Below are positions 8,971 to 16,176 of a DNA stretch of 64,000 nucleotides, in pieces. A model generated the notes under the pieces. That model saw only the letters and a list, made by a program, of their open reading frames with translations, was not told the DNA's origin and searched no databases. Origin of the DNA: CAZOHG01 sp964579725 (GTDB lineage: Bacteria > Zhuqueibacterota > JdFR-76 > BMS3Abin05); the NCBI GenBank assembly GCA_964579725.1, contig CAZOHG010000001.1, forward strand, positions 62,001 through 126,000, in the 5' to 3' direction. The number at the start of each line of letters is the position of its first letter. The stretch's first letter is position 1. The translations under genes were made by a program, and so were the position numbers.

Positions 8971-9570
8971 TTACAAAATATTTCGTCCTTCTAACGCACG
9001 AGAGAGGGTCAATTCGTCTACAAATTCCAAATCGCTCCCCGTTGGAATTCCCCGTGCCAATCGTGTCACCCGCTTTCCGAGAGGTTTAATCAATTTTTGA
9101 ATGTAAAGGGCCGTGGCTTCCCCCTCTACATTTGGATTGGTAGCCAGAATGATTTCCTGCACCTCATCTGTCATGCGTGTGAGTAATTCCTTAATTTTCA
9201 AATTTTCCGGACCTACACCGTCCAGGGGTGAAAGCGCCCCCCCCAAAACGTGGTACACACCGTGGTACATGCCGGTTTTTTCAATCGCCAGCACGTCGTT
9301 TGGCTCTTCCACCACGCAAATGGTTCCATGGTCCCGGCGCGAATCACTGCAAATGGGGCAGGGGTCGGTTTCCGTAATGTTAAAGCAAATCGAGCAGAGC
9401 TTGGTTTTTTCTTTGACGTCCACAAGCGCCTGTGCCAGTGATTCCACTTCTTCTCGGGGTTGCTTCAGCAGATAAAAGGCCAGGCGTTGCGCGGTTTTAC
9501 GACCGATTCCTGGTAGCTTGGACAATTCCCCGATGAGTTTTTCAAGCGATTCGGAGGTGTAAAATTGCAT
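8971..9570 (-). CDS. recR: Recombination mediator RecR
   Basis: With RecF and RecO it loads RecA onto SSB-coated gaps. The 199-residue protein has the helix-hairpin-helix KLPGIGRKTAQRLAFYLL, a four-Cys zinc finger (CSICFN and CPICSDS), and a Toprim domain with VVEEPNDVLAIE and a C-terminal RLARGIPTGSDLEFVDELTL. It follows ybaB and dnaX, the classic dnaX-ybaB-recR order. recO is also in this window at 37.2 kb. Confidence 0.97.
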   Translation of the reverse strand: MQFYTSESLEKLIGELSKLPGIGRKTAQRLAFYLLKQPREEVESLAQALVDVKEKTKLCSICFNITETDPCPICSDSRRDHGTICVVEEPNDVLAIEKTGMYHGVYHVLGGALSPLDGVGPENLKIKELLTRMTDEVQEIILATNPNVEGEATALYIQKLIKPLGKRVTRLARGIPTGSDLEFVDELTLSRALEGRNIL

Positions 9571-9573
9571 AAA

Positions 9574-9912
9574 TTAAAAGCCCGGTATTTTAAATCCGCC
9601 TGGCAAATTGGACAACAACCCGCCCGTGGTTTGATTCAAATGCTCGTTGGCCGCTTGTTCCGCTTTCTCCAGAGCTTGATTTACAGCTGCCAAAATCAGA
9701 TCTTCCAGCATTTCCACATCTTCCGGATCGACTACTTCGGGATCTATTTTAATGCGCTTGAGTTCGCGCTTTCCGGTGGCCGTAACCGTCACCATTCCGC
9801 CGCCGGCACTTCCTTCTACCTCAATTTTGTCCAATTCTTCCTGAGCCTTTTGCAACTGCTCTTGCATTTTTTGAACCTGCCCCATTAGGGCATTTAAATT
9901 GGGTTTTACCAT
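9574..9912 (-). CDS. Nucleoid-associated protein, YbaB/EbfC family
   Basis: A small dimeric DNA-binding protein of 112 residues with the family pattern: a basic/coiled N-terminal helix rich in Gln and Glu (MGQVQKMQEQLQKAQEEL), the strand VTVTATGKRELKRIKIDPEVV and the DVEMLEDLILAAVNQAL helix. A TTG at 9927 extends the frame, but GGAGG lies eight bases before the ATG at 9912, which decides the start. Between dnaX and recR as usual. Confidence 0.95.
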   Translation of the reverse strand: MVKPNLNALMGQVQKMQEQLQKAQEELDKIEVEGSAGGGMVTVTATGKRELKRIKIDPEVVDPEDVEMLEDLILAAVNQALEKAEQAANEHLNQTTGGLLSNLPGGFKIPGF

Positions 9913-9929
9913 TGAGATTTCCTCCAAAT

Positions 9930-11693
9930 TTACAATAATTCACCGTCGAACATCTGAAGAATTTTTTTGACCCGGGGATCGATTCCGTTGGTCCTCGGTA
10001 CGCTGGGCGGCGTTTCCGCGGCTCCACCCGGAGGCACGTCTTTCGCGGTTTCTCCGGTTGAGAATTTCAGCGTCAATCTGGCTCCCGCAACGTGCCCAAT
10101 AACCTGACGCACCAGATTTCTTTCCTTTTGAACGGCCTGAAGGTGAAACCCGTTCCCCGGCGGAAATTGAATTTCCAGAACATTCCCTTTTAAAGCAACA
10201 GGTGTGCCTTCCTGTAAAAAAACCCCGAGTACAAGTTTCTTTTTCTTAACCTCCTGCAAAATTTTTGGCCATTGGACTTGAATTTCCTGCAAATTCACGG
10301 AAGGCGAAGCCTCGTAATCCGAGTCGGGCTCGCCCACAAATGGAGAGGGCGGTTCTTCCTCCTCGGGCGGCGGGGCGGGGGCTGCGGAAGCGGGGCTTTC
10401 CGCCGACGGGCTGGCCGGTTTGGAAACGGACGGGGACTGCCGAGGCACAGACGGTGGAGAGGTTTTGGGCGGTGTTTTTTTGGGAGCAGCCATTTTGAAC
10501 AAATCGGGGCTGCCAGCCTTTTTCTTGGGCTTCTCCTCCAAAACGAGCCGCGACGGACGAGATTCGATCTTTTTAAGCCGTTCCACCAATTCCCCGATTG
10601 TCACGCTCCGTCCCATTTTAATCAATTTGACAACCATCATTTCCAGACGAATGCGCGGATTGGGGCTGCGTCGAATGGTGACTTCCGTTTGCGACACCAC
10701 CTCGATGTAGCGGAGAAGGTCTTCTTCCGAAAAATCGCCCAATTCTTTTAAATACCGCTCTTTGTAGGCAGCGGAAACATCTAACAATTTGTCACTTTTC
10801 GAGGCCAGAACAAAAAGTTTATTCCGAAAATGTTCGATCAAACCAATCAGGAAACCGGAAATGTCCAGTCCCTGAACTATAAAACGATCGACAAATTCCA
10901 TTGCCTTGTGCACATTGCCCGATTTCAGAAGATCGGTAAATTCGAAGTACAAATCCTGGTGAATAATGCCCAGCGATTTCAGCACATCGTCCAGGCTCAC
11001 CTCATTCCCGGCAAAGGAAATCATTTGGTCTAAAATGCTTTGGGCATCCCGCATGCTGCCGTCCGCCTTTTTGGCGATTAGGCGCAAGGCATCTTCCCCG
11101 ATGGTGATTTTTTCTTCCTCACAAATCACCTGCAACTGATTCATAATAACTTGAATGGGAATCCGCTTAAAATCGAACCGTTGGCAGCGGGAAAGAATGG
11201 TGGCGGGAACCTTGTGAGGTTCCGTCGTAGCGAAAATGAAGACCACGTGCTCCGGCGGTTCTTCCAGTGTTTTCAAGAGGGCATTAAACGCCTCTGTGGT
11301 CAGCATGTGGACTTCATCCACAATATAAATTTTGTAGCGGGAACTGGCCGGGGCGTAGCGAATGTTTTCCCGAAGATTGCGAATTTCATCGATGCCGCGG
11401 TTGGAGGCGCCGTCGATTTCCATGACGTCCATGCTACGGCCGGCGGCGATTTCCACACAATGCGTACACACATTGCACGGTGTAGGCGTTGGACCCTTCT
11501 CGCAATTGAGTGCTTTGGCAAAAATCCGGGCGGTGGTGGTTTTGCCCACTCCGCGAGGGCCGGAAAAAAGGTACGCATTGGCGACGCGGCCGCCGCTAAT
11601 AGCATTTTGCAAGGTGCGGGTTACATGTTCCTGAGCGACTACCTGCTCAAAAAGCGCCGGACGCCATTTTAACGCAAGAACTTGGTAAGCCAT
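9930..11693 (-). CDS. dnaX: DNA polymerase III subunit gamma/tau
   Basis: Clamp-loader motor subunit, 587 residues. It starts YQVLALKWRPALFEQVVAQEHV, then Walker A GPRGVGKTTTARIFAKALNC near residue 45, a zinc module (CNVCTHC), Walker B-type DEVHML and SRC near residue 170 (Arg finger sensor). A Pro/Ser/Ala-rich linker at about residues 390-460 precedes a C-terminal domain that would bind polymerase and helicase in tau. An A7 run lies in the linker, but no short frameshift product is implied. The SRP RNA lies just upstream. Downstream ybaB and recR complete the conserved cluster. Confidence 0.96.
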   Translation of the reverse strand: MAYQVLALKWRPALFEQVVAQEHVTRTLQNAISGGRVANAYLFSGPRGVGKTTTARIFAKALNCEKGPTPTPCNVCTHCVEIAAGRSMDVMEIDGASNRGIDEIRNLRENIRYAPASSRYKIYIVDEVHMLTTEAFNALLKTLEEPPEHVVFIFATTEPHKVPATILSRCQRFDFKRIPIQVIMNQLQVICEEEKITIGEDALRLIAKKADGSMRDAQSILDQMISFAGNEVSLDDVLKSLGIIHQDLYFEFTDLLKSGNVHKAMEFVDRFIVQGLDISGFLIGLIEHFRNKLFVLASKSDKLLDVSAAYKERYLKELGDFSEEDLLRYIEVVSQTEVTIRRSPNPRIRLEMMVVKLIKMGRSVTIGELVERLKKIESRPSRLVLEEKPKKKAGSPDLFKMAAPKKTPPKTSPPSVPRQSPSVSKPASPSAESPASAAPAPPPEEEEPPSPFVGEPDSDYEASPSVNLQEIQVQWPKILQEVKKKKLVLGVFLQEGTPVALKGNVLEIQFPPGNGFHLQAVQKERNLVRQVIGHVAGARLTLKFSTGETAKDVPPGGAAETPPSVPRTNGIDPRVKKILQMFDGELL

Positions 11694-11748
11694 GAATTTT
11701 GTCTATCTTCAGGGGTGACCTTCTCAAAAATCCACTCGATGATCAAAT

Positions 11749-11845
11749 GGGCAAGCGACCCTCCGGCACATAGTCCGAGTGCCGACCGCTGCTACCTCCC
11801 GGTCCTGACGGAGTTGAGCACCTTCCTATTGCGGAGGACTTGCCC
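11749..11845 (-). ncRNA. ffs: Signal recognition particle RNA (4.5S type)
   Basis: A 97-nt hairpin RNA on the minus strand. The ends GGGCAAGTCC and GGGTCGCTTGCCC pair. The apical domain reads CGTCAGGACCGGGAGG then TAGCAGCGG, the universal SRP RNA tetraloop/asymmetric-loop signature that binds Ffh. Its length fits a bacterial short SRP RNA without an Alu domain. It lies between tRNA-Ala and dnaX, as scr does in Bacillus. Confidence 0.95.
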
Positions 11846-11896
11846 ATTTCATAACCGAATCTCAAAAATCGACGTTCTGAAAAACAGAACTTTTTG

Positions 11897-11969
11897 TGGA
11901 GCAGAGCGGATTCGAACCGCCGGCCTCTTCCGTGCGAGGGAAGCGCTCTCCCAGCTGAGCTACTGCCCC
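11897..11969 (-). tRNA. tRNA-Ala(CGC)
   Basis: A 73-nt cloverleaf: acceptor GGGGCAG/CTGCTCC, D arm GCTCAGCTGGGAGAGC, anticodon stem CTTCC/GGAAG around CTCGCAC (anticodon CGC, reading GCG), and T arm with GGTTCGAATCC. Discriminator A. No encoded CCA. Mismatches in the acceptor are only G-U type. Confidence 0.93.
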
Positions 11970-12023
11970 AAATGACAAATACCCTTATTTTTTCGAAACG
12001 GACGCTTTACAACCAAAATTTAG

Positions 12024-12109
12024 CGGAGAGGGTGGGATTTGAACCCACGGTACCCGGAGGGTACACACGCTCTCCAGGCGTGCTCCTTCAGCCGCTCGGA
12101 CACCTCTCC
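12024..12109 (-). tRNA. tRNA-Ser(GGA)
   Basis: An 86-nt class II tRNA with the long variable arm (TACCCTCCGGGTA) typical of Ser. Acceptor GGAGAGG/CCTCTCC, anticodon stem CACGC/GCGTG around CTGGAGA (GGA, reading UCC/UCU). Discriminator G. CCA not encoded. Confidence 0.95.
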
Positions 12110-12143
12110 AAATGGGCCTACTCCGAAATAACCCAAACAATTG

Positions 12144-12623
12144 TTAGCGAAAAACGCGTAACGTGCGGAAGAAACGTTGGAGCAACGCCGCCGATTCCTC
12201 CGCCAACACCCCCGTAACCAATTGGACGCGGTGATTTAGGCGCACGTCCTGAACAATATTGTAAAGCGAGCCGCAGGCCCCGCGCTTGGGATCAAAGGCT
12301 CCGAAAATCAATGTTTCAATTCTTGAATTGACGATTGCGCCGGCACACATGGGGCACGGTTCCAACGTAACATACAAAGAAGTCCCCTCCAGGCGCCAGG
12401 AGGACAAATAATTGGCGGCGGCAGTAAGCGCCAGAATTTCTGCGTGGGCGGTCGGGTCTTGCAACAATTCCGTTTGATTGTGCCCTCGGCCAATAATTTT
12501 ATTGTCCAAAACAACCACCGCCCCCACGGGAACTTCCCCCTCGTGGAACGCCCGTTCCGCTTCGCGAAGAGCCTCTTGCATCCAACGCTCGTGGGCCTCT
12601 GCGCTTGATTTTTTCTCTACCAT
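12144..12623 (-). CDS. tadA: tRNA-specific adenosine deaminase
   Basis: Deaminates A34 to inosine in tRNA-Arg(ACG), allowing one tRNA to read CGU, CGC and CGA. The product is 159 residues. It has the catalytic HAE (PTAHAEILAL) with the proton-shuttling Glu, and the zinc PCPMC motif (LEPCPMCAGAI). The first ATG at 12623 shares its A with the last A of the upstream tRNA-Arg(ACG) CCA end. A second ATG at 12581 (MQEALREAERAF) matches the usual family start more closely. The tRNA directly upstream is this enzyme's own substrate. Confidence 0.95.
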   Translation of the reverse strand: MVEKKSSAEAHERWMQEALREAERAFHEGEVPVGAVVVLDNKIIGRGHNQTELLQDPTAHAEILALTAAANYLSSWRLEGTSLYVTLEPCPMCAGAIVNSRIETLIFGAFDPKRGACGSLYNIVQDVRLNHRVQLVTGVLAEESAALLQRFFRTLRVFR

Positions 12624-12699
12624 GGTGCGCCCGGGAGGACTCGAACCCCCAACCTTCTGATCCGTAGTCAGACGTTCTTTCCAGTTGAACTACGGGCGC
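12623..12699 (-). tRNA. tRNA-Arg(ACG) with encoded CCA
   Basis: A 77-nt tRNA including CCA: acceptor GCGCCCG/CGGGCGC, D arm GTTCAACTGGAAAGAAC, anticodon stem TCTGA/TCAGA around CTACGGA (ACG, becoming ICG after TadA editing), T arm GGGGGTTCGAGTCCTCC, discriminator A, then CCA at 12623-12625. Its final base overlaps the first possible start codon of tadA. Its 3' half is nearly identical to tRNA-Arg(TCG) at 12.8 kb. Confidence 0.96.
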
Positions 12700-12706
12700 A
12701 AATGAG

Positions 12707-12779
12707 CGGCGCATACGGGAGTCGAACCCGTGTTACCGACGTGAGAGGCCGGCGTCCTAGGCCACTAGACGAATGCGCC
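12707..12779 (-). tRNA. tRNA-Glu(CTC)
   Basis: A 73-nt cloverleaf: acceptor GGCGCAT/ATGCGCC, D arm TCTAGTGGCCTAGGA, anticodon loop CTCTCAC (CTC, reading GAG), T arm ACGGGTTCGACTCCCGT, discriminator G. CCA not encoded. Located in the tRNA run that follows gltX, whose product charges it. Confidence 0.93.
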
Positions 12780-12791
12780 AAATCAATTTTC

Positions 12792-12868
12792 TGGTGCGCC
12801 CAGGAGGACTCGAACCCCCAACCTTCTGATCCGAAGTCAGATGCTCTATCCAGTTGAGCTATGGGCGC
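12792..12868 (-). tRNA. tRNA-Arg(TCG) with encoded CCA
   Basis: A 77-nt tRNA: acceptor GCGCCCA/TGGGCGC, anticodon stem TCTGA/TCAGA around CTTCGGA (TCG, reading CGA and by wobble CGG), T arm GGGGGTTCGAGTCCTCC, discriminator A and encoded CCA at 12792-12794. Near-duplicate of tRNA-Arg(ACG). Confidence 0.95.
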
Positions 12869-12910
12869 GCGCCAAATGGTTTCCCTGCCGAAGATCGGAC
12901 AAAAAAATAG

Positions 12911-12981
12911 CTGGGGAGCAGGGATTCGAACCCCGATTGACGGATCCAGAGTCCGCTGTCTTGCCGTTAGACGACTCCCCA
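12911..12981 (-). tRNA. tRNA-Gln(CTG)
   Basis: A 71-nt tRNA: acceptor TGGGGAG/CTCCCCA (the U1-A72 pair typical of bacterial tRNA-Gln), anticodon loop CTCTGGA (CTG, reading CAG), T arm CGGGGTTCGAATCCCTG, discriminator G. CCA not encoded. It begins five bases after the gltX stop, so it is probably processed from the gltX transcript. Confidence 0.93.
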
Positions 12982-12986
12982 GTAAA

Positions 12987-14414
12987 TCACAATACTTTCA
13001 GCCCACGCTCAAACCGGCGGAGACAGGTTTCTTTCCCCAGAACTTCCATCATTTCAAAGAGCCCCGGACTAACCGAAAAACCTGTCAGCAGTATTCGGGT
13101 TGGGTGAATCAACTTTGCTGCCGGCACACCCAATTCAGCCGCCAACGAACGCGTCACTTCTTCGATCGGGCCGGCTGTAAAATCGTCCAGAGCTTCAAGG
13201 CGTTCTTTTAACTTCACCATCCGCTGTTTGGTTTCCTCACCTTCCCAGAAACGCTTCAGCGCCTTTTCGTCGTACCGTTCCGGATCTTTAAAAAAATATC
13301 GGCCATATTTGGCCAAATCTTTGGTTGTCTTCATCCGAGCTTTGAACAACTCAAGCACCTGCAAAAGGTACGGCACCTTGCGCTCGGCATCAAACTCGGT
13401 TACGAGGTGCGCTTCTTTCAACGAGGGCAACACCAACTGCAAAAGCTTTTCCGTTGGGTAAATCTTAATGTGTTCGCTGTTTACCCATTCCAATTTTTTT
13501 TGATCGAAAACGGCACTCTTTCTCGAAATGCCGCTGATTGAAAACGCCTCAATAAGCTCCGGAATGGTGTAGATTTCCCGGTCGTCTCCTGCCGACCACC
13601 CCAAAAGAGCCAGATAATTGACCAGCGCCTCAGGCAGAATCCCCATTTGAGCATATTCCAAAACCGACGCCGCTCCGTGCCGCTTGCTCAGCCGCTTTTT
13701 ATCCTCCCCCAAAATAAGAGGAACGTGGGCAAACCTGGGCAAATCCCACCCAAGAGCGCGGTACAGAAGCACGTGTTTCGGGGTGTTGGAAATGTGGTCG
13801 TCCCCGCGAATAATGTGGGTAATGCCCATTTCGTGGTCATCGACCACCACGGCCAGGTGATAGGTCGGAACTCCATCGGAACGTAAAATAACGAAATTGT
13901 TGATTTCCGAATTATTGAATTCCATCGACCCGTACACCAGGTCGTCAATAACAGTGGTGCCGTCAGGAACCCAGAACCGAATTGCTCGCGGCACACCCTT
14001 ACGATCCAACTCTTCTTTTTCTTTGACCGTCAAAAGGTAACACTGGCATTTGTTTGACTCTTCCCAGTCGTATTCTTCATCCGGATCGTCATCGTGGCCA
14101 CAATAGCAATGATACGCTTTGCGCTTTTGGACCAACTCCTCGGCATACTTTCGATAAACGTCGAAGCGTTGGGATTGGTACCAGGGTTTTTCATCCCAAT
14201 TGAGACCGAGCCAATTCAAGCTGTCAAAGATCGCGTCCACCATTTCGGCGGTGGAACGGGCCTGGTCAGTATCTTCAATGCGAAGAAAAAATTTACCGTT
14301 ATTTTTCCGAGCAAACAACCAATTGTAAATGGCCGTACGCGCTCCGCCAATGTGAAGGTACCCCGTCGGGCTGGGGGCAAAGCGTACGCGAACTTCCGGT
14401 GCGGAATCTTCCAT
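12987..14414 (-). CDS. gltX: Glutamyl-tRNA synthetase
   Basis: Class I synthetase of 475 residues with the HIGH-type motif YLHIGGARTAIYNWLFAR, a zinc-binding insertion in the acceptor-binding region (CYCGH and CQC near residues 105-130), and the KMSKS-type KRLSKRHGA near residue 250. The C-terminal helical anticodon domain is present. No glnS is seen here. Whether it also mischarges tRNA-Gln for GatCAB repair cannot be read by eye, but it is followed at once by tRNA-Gln and soon by tRNA-Glu, which would suit such an enzyme. Confidence 0.96.
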   Translation of the reverse strand: MEDSAPEVRVRFAPSPTGYLHIGGARTAIYNWLFARKNNGKFFLRIEDTDQARSTAEMVDAIFDSLNWLGLNWDEKPWYQSQRFDVYRKYAEELVQKRKAYHCYCGHDDDPDEEYDWEESNKCQCYLLTVKEKEELDRKGVPRAIRFWVPDGTTVIDDLVYGSMEFNNSEINNFVILRSDGVPTYHLAVVVDDHEMGITHIIRGDDHISNTPKHVLLYRALGWDLPRFAHVPLILGEDKKRLSKRHGAASVLEYAQMGILPEALVNYLALLGWSAGDDREIYTIPELIEAFSISGISRKSAVFDQKKLEWVNSEHIKIYPTEKLLQLVLPSLKEAHLVTEFDAERKVPYLLQVLELFKARMKTTKDLAKYGRYFFKDPERYDEKALKRFWEGEETKQRMVKLKERLEALDDFTAGPIEEVTRSLAAELGVPAAKLIHPTRILLTGFSVSPGLFEMMEVLGKETCLRRFERGLKVL

Positions 14415-14417
14415 CGA

Positions 14418-14762
14418 TTAAATCTGCTCTTCCTTCACGGGTACATTTCCTTCGCTTTCCAGCTCCATTTTAATACCGCCTGTCCAGCCCACAAAAATAT
14501 TGTACAACACGGCAAATAGGGCTGCCACAATGGCGTAAAGCACGGCAATCAAAACCGACATAAAAAGGGCCATGATGAGCGCCAATCCCCCCGTTAAGTG
14601 GGGGAAAGCAGACCCGAACTCACTGCCCAACCCACCCATTCCGGCAAAACTTGCCAGCAAAAGCACGTAGAAAATACTAAAAAAAAATCCAATAATCAAA
14701 AAAATTATAAAAACTACCTTGGCGACCGACCAAACATCCAGATGTTTGATTTCATATTCCAT
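14418..14762 (-). CDS. Small membrane protein, DUF3566-like
   Basis: A 114-residue protein with a short cytoplasmic N-terminus (EIKHLDVWSVAKV), two long hydrophobic segments separated by a Gly/Ser/Phe-rich loop, and a charged C-terminus. The lead-in 'DxWSVAK' followed by two transmembrane helices is the DUF3566 pattern. The function of that family is unknown. It lies three bases upstream of gltX and is followed on the tRNA side by tRNA-Ser(GCT), so it is embedded in a translation operon. Confidence 0.7.
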   Translation of the reverse strand: MEYEIKHLDVWSVAKVVFIIFLIIGFFFSIFYVLLLASFAGMGGLGSEFGSAFPHLTGGLALIMALFMSVLIAVLYAIVAALFAVLYNIFVGWTGGIKMELESEGNVPVKEEQI

Positions 14763-14783
14763 GTGTCGGGGTCCTTTGTCTTG

Positions 14784-14870
14784 CGGAGAGGGTGGGATTC
14801 GAACCCACGGTAGACTGACGCCTACAACGGCTTAGCAGGCCGCTGCCTTCAACCACTCGGCCACCTCTCC
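14784..14870 (-). tRNA. tRNA-Ser(GCT)
   Basis: An 87-nt class II tRNA: acceptor GGAGAGG/CCTCTCC, long variable arm, anticodon loop CTGCTAA (GCT, reading AGC/AGU), T arm GTGGGTTCGAATCCCAC, discriminator G, no CCA. Confidence 0.95.
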
Positions 14871-14944
14871 AAGCCGCAGATTTATGAACTTCTTTCCTCA
14901 ACCGAATTTCACATTGAGGTCTATTCTGCTTGTCAAATAACCAG

Positions 14945-15032
14945 CGGAGAGGGAGGGATTCGAACCCCCGTCACGACTGTGCGTGAAGCGGTTTTCGAGA
15001 CCGCCGCCTTCAGCCAGCTCGGCCACCTCTCC
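14945..15032 (-). tRNA. tRNA-Ser(CGA)
   Basis: An 88-nt class II tRNA: acceptor GGAGAGG/CCTCTCC, anticodon stem GCGGT/ACCGC around CTCGAAA (CGA, reading UCG), long variable arm, T arm GGGGGTTCGAATCCCTC, discriminator G, no CCA. Confidence 0.94.
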
Positions 15033-15061
15033 TCAACTGATTGTAATTGAATTTTCTCCGG

Positions 15062-15145
15062 CGGAGGGCGAGGGACTCGAACCCCCAAGGGCAAACGCCC
15101 AGCGGTTTTCAAGACCGCCGCCTTACCAATTAGGACTAGCCCTCC
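15062..15145 (-). tRNA. tRNA-Ser(TGA)
   Basis: An 84-nt class II tRNA: acceptor GGAGGGC/GCCCTCC, anticodon stem GCGGT/ACCGC around CTTGAAA (TGA, reading UCA and by wobble other UCN), long variable arm GGGCGTTTGCCC, discriminator G, no CCA. First transcribed gene of the tRNA-gltX block. Confidence 0.93.
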
Positions 15146-15169
15146 GGTAGCTCCGCTTAAGTGACTTAA

Positions 15170-15198
15170 AATATACGAATATTTTGTGGATATGTCAA
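15170..15198 (-). promoter_or_regulatory. Sigma-70-type promoter for the tRNA-Ser/gltX block
   Basis: On the minus strand TTGACA (15193-15198), a 17-base AT-rich spacer and TATATT (15170-15175). The -10 ends about 25 bases before tRNA-Ser(TGA). Near-consensus elements are expected for a stable-RNA promoter. Confidence 0.75.
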
Positions 15199-15316
15199 TA
15201 AATTTTTGTTGTTTAATTGGGACTCTTGTTTGCCCCGAGCCGGGTATTTTTCGGGTCGTTTTTCTCGTTGGGGCGATGATCTTTTTTTAAAAAAACGGGG
15301 GGTGCCCAGCCATTTT

Positions 15317-16123
15317 TTAGGCAAAACTTTCCACAAAGGTTCGAATTAAATTTTCGGCGGAGTAATCACCGGCTGAAATGCGGGCCAAGAGGGGAGTGCG
15401 GTGAAAAAGCCGCTTTTTGATTTCCCCCATTGAGGCCCCGCTTCTGTACAATCCGACAATCTTTTCCTTCAGTTCGTACAGATAGGCCAATTTTTTCTCG
15501 AGTTCCTCGCCAGGATTCAAAACCGGATGCCCGCTTCCCGGAAATAGAATGCGCGGCTGAAGGGATTTCAAAAATTCCAAAGATTTTATCAAAGCCTTGG
15601 CGTTACTTTTTCGTCGAAAGACAACATCTCGCCCCCGGACAAACAGATCGCCCGTAAAAGCCCACCGTTGATTTGGTTCGAAAAGGGTAATGTCTTTTTC
15701 GGAATGCCCTGGGGTGTAAAAGATCTGGTAGGGGTGATCGTTCACTTGCAACGCCCGCCCCACGGGCAACCCACGGCTGGGCGGCGGCACGCCCCAGGTC
15801 AGCCGGCGGTAAAGCGCCATGTTCAACAGAGACGGATTGGCGAGGGTGGGGAGAGCAAGCGAAAAGGCGTAAATCGGCATTCCAAACCGTTTCTGCAGAA
15901 CCGCATTGTTGCCAATGTGGTCTTCGTGGTGGTGGGTGTTAACGAGAACCCGCACGGTCTTGTCTCGTAAAAAAATCAGAAATTCGCGCTCCAAAACGGT
16001 CGGCCCCGAATCCACCAAAAGCCCGTCCACATAGTAGCTGGCCGTGAAATAAATCGGATGTCCCCAAATTGTTCTGGCCATTCGTGCGACAAAAACCTGT
16101 TCAATCTGATTTAGTTCAATCAT
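15317..16123 (-). CDS. Metallo-beta-lactamase superfamily hydrolase
   Basis: A 268-residue metal hydrolase with the family's HxHxDH signature (NTHHHEDHIGN near residue 95), a third His in TPGHSEKDI, the bridging Asp in FTGDLFV and a late His in GSGHPV. No signal peptide, so it is probably cytoplasmic. The fold covers hydroxyacylglutathione hydrolases, lactonases and other esterases, and the sequence does not settle which. A helical C-terminal region (residues 215-268) follows. Neighbours are a HAD phosphatase downstream and the tRNA block on the other side, with no clear pathway link. Confidence 0.85.
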   Translation of the reverse strand: MIELNQIEQVFVARMARTIWGHPIYFTASYYVDGLLVDSGPTVLEREFLIFLRDKTVRVLVNTHHHEDHIGNNAVLQKRFGMPIYAFSLALPTLANPSLLNMALYRRLTWGVPPPSRGLPVGRALQVNDHPYQIFYTPGHSEKDITLFEPNQRWAFTGDLFVRGRDVVFRRKSNAKALIKSLEFLKSLQPRILFPGSGHPVLNPGEELEKKLAYLYELKEKIVGLYRSGASMGEIKKRLFHRTPLLARISAGDYSAENLIRTFVESFA

Positions 16124-16176
16124 ATAGCCAACCGCCGAAGAGATCGGAATATTTCAAACCAAGGTGAGCGGATCAA

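Noticed and set aside
10460..10490. A7 run in the dnaX linker as a programmed frameshift making gamma
   Set aside because: Both shifted frames stay open for about 60-80 codons instead of stopping at once, and no stimulatory stem was evident.
10272..10751. Plus-strand frame opposite the dnaX linker
   Set aside because: Shadow of the Pro-rich linker in another frame.
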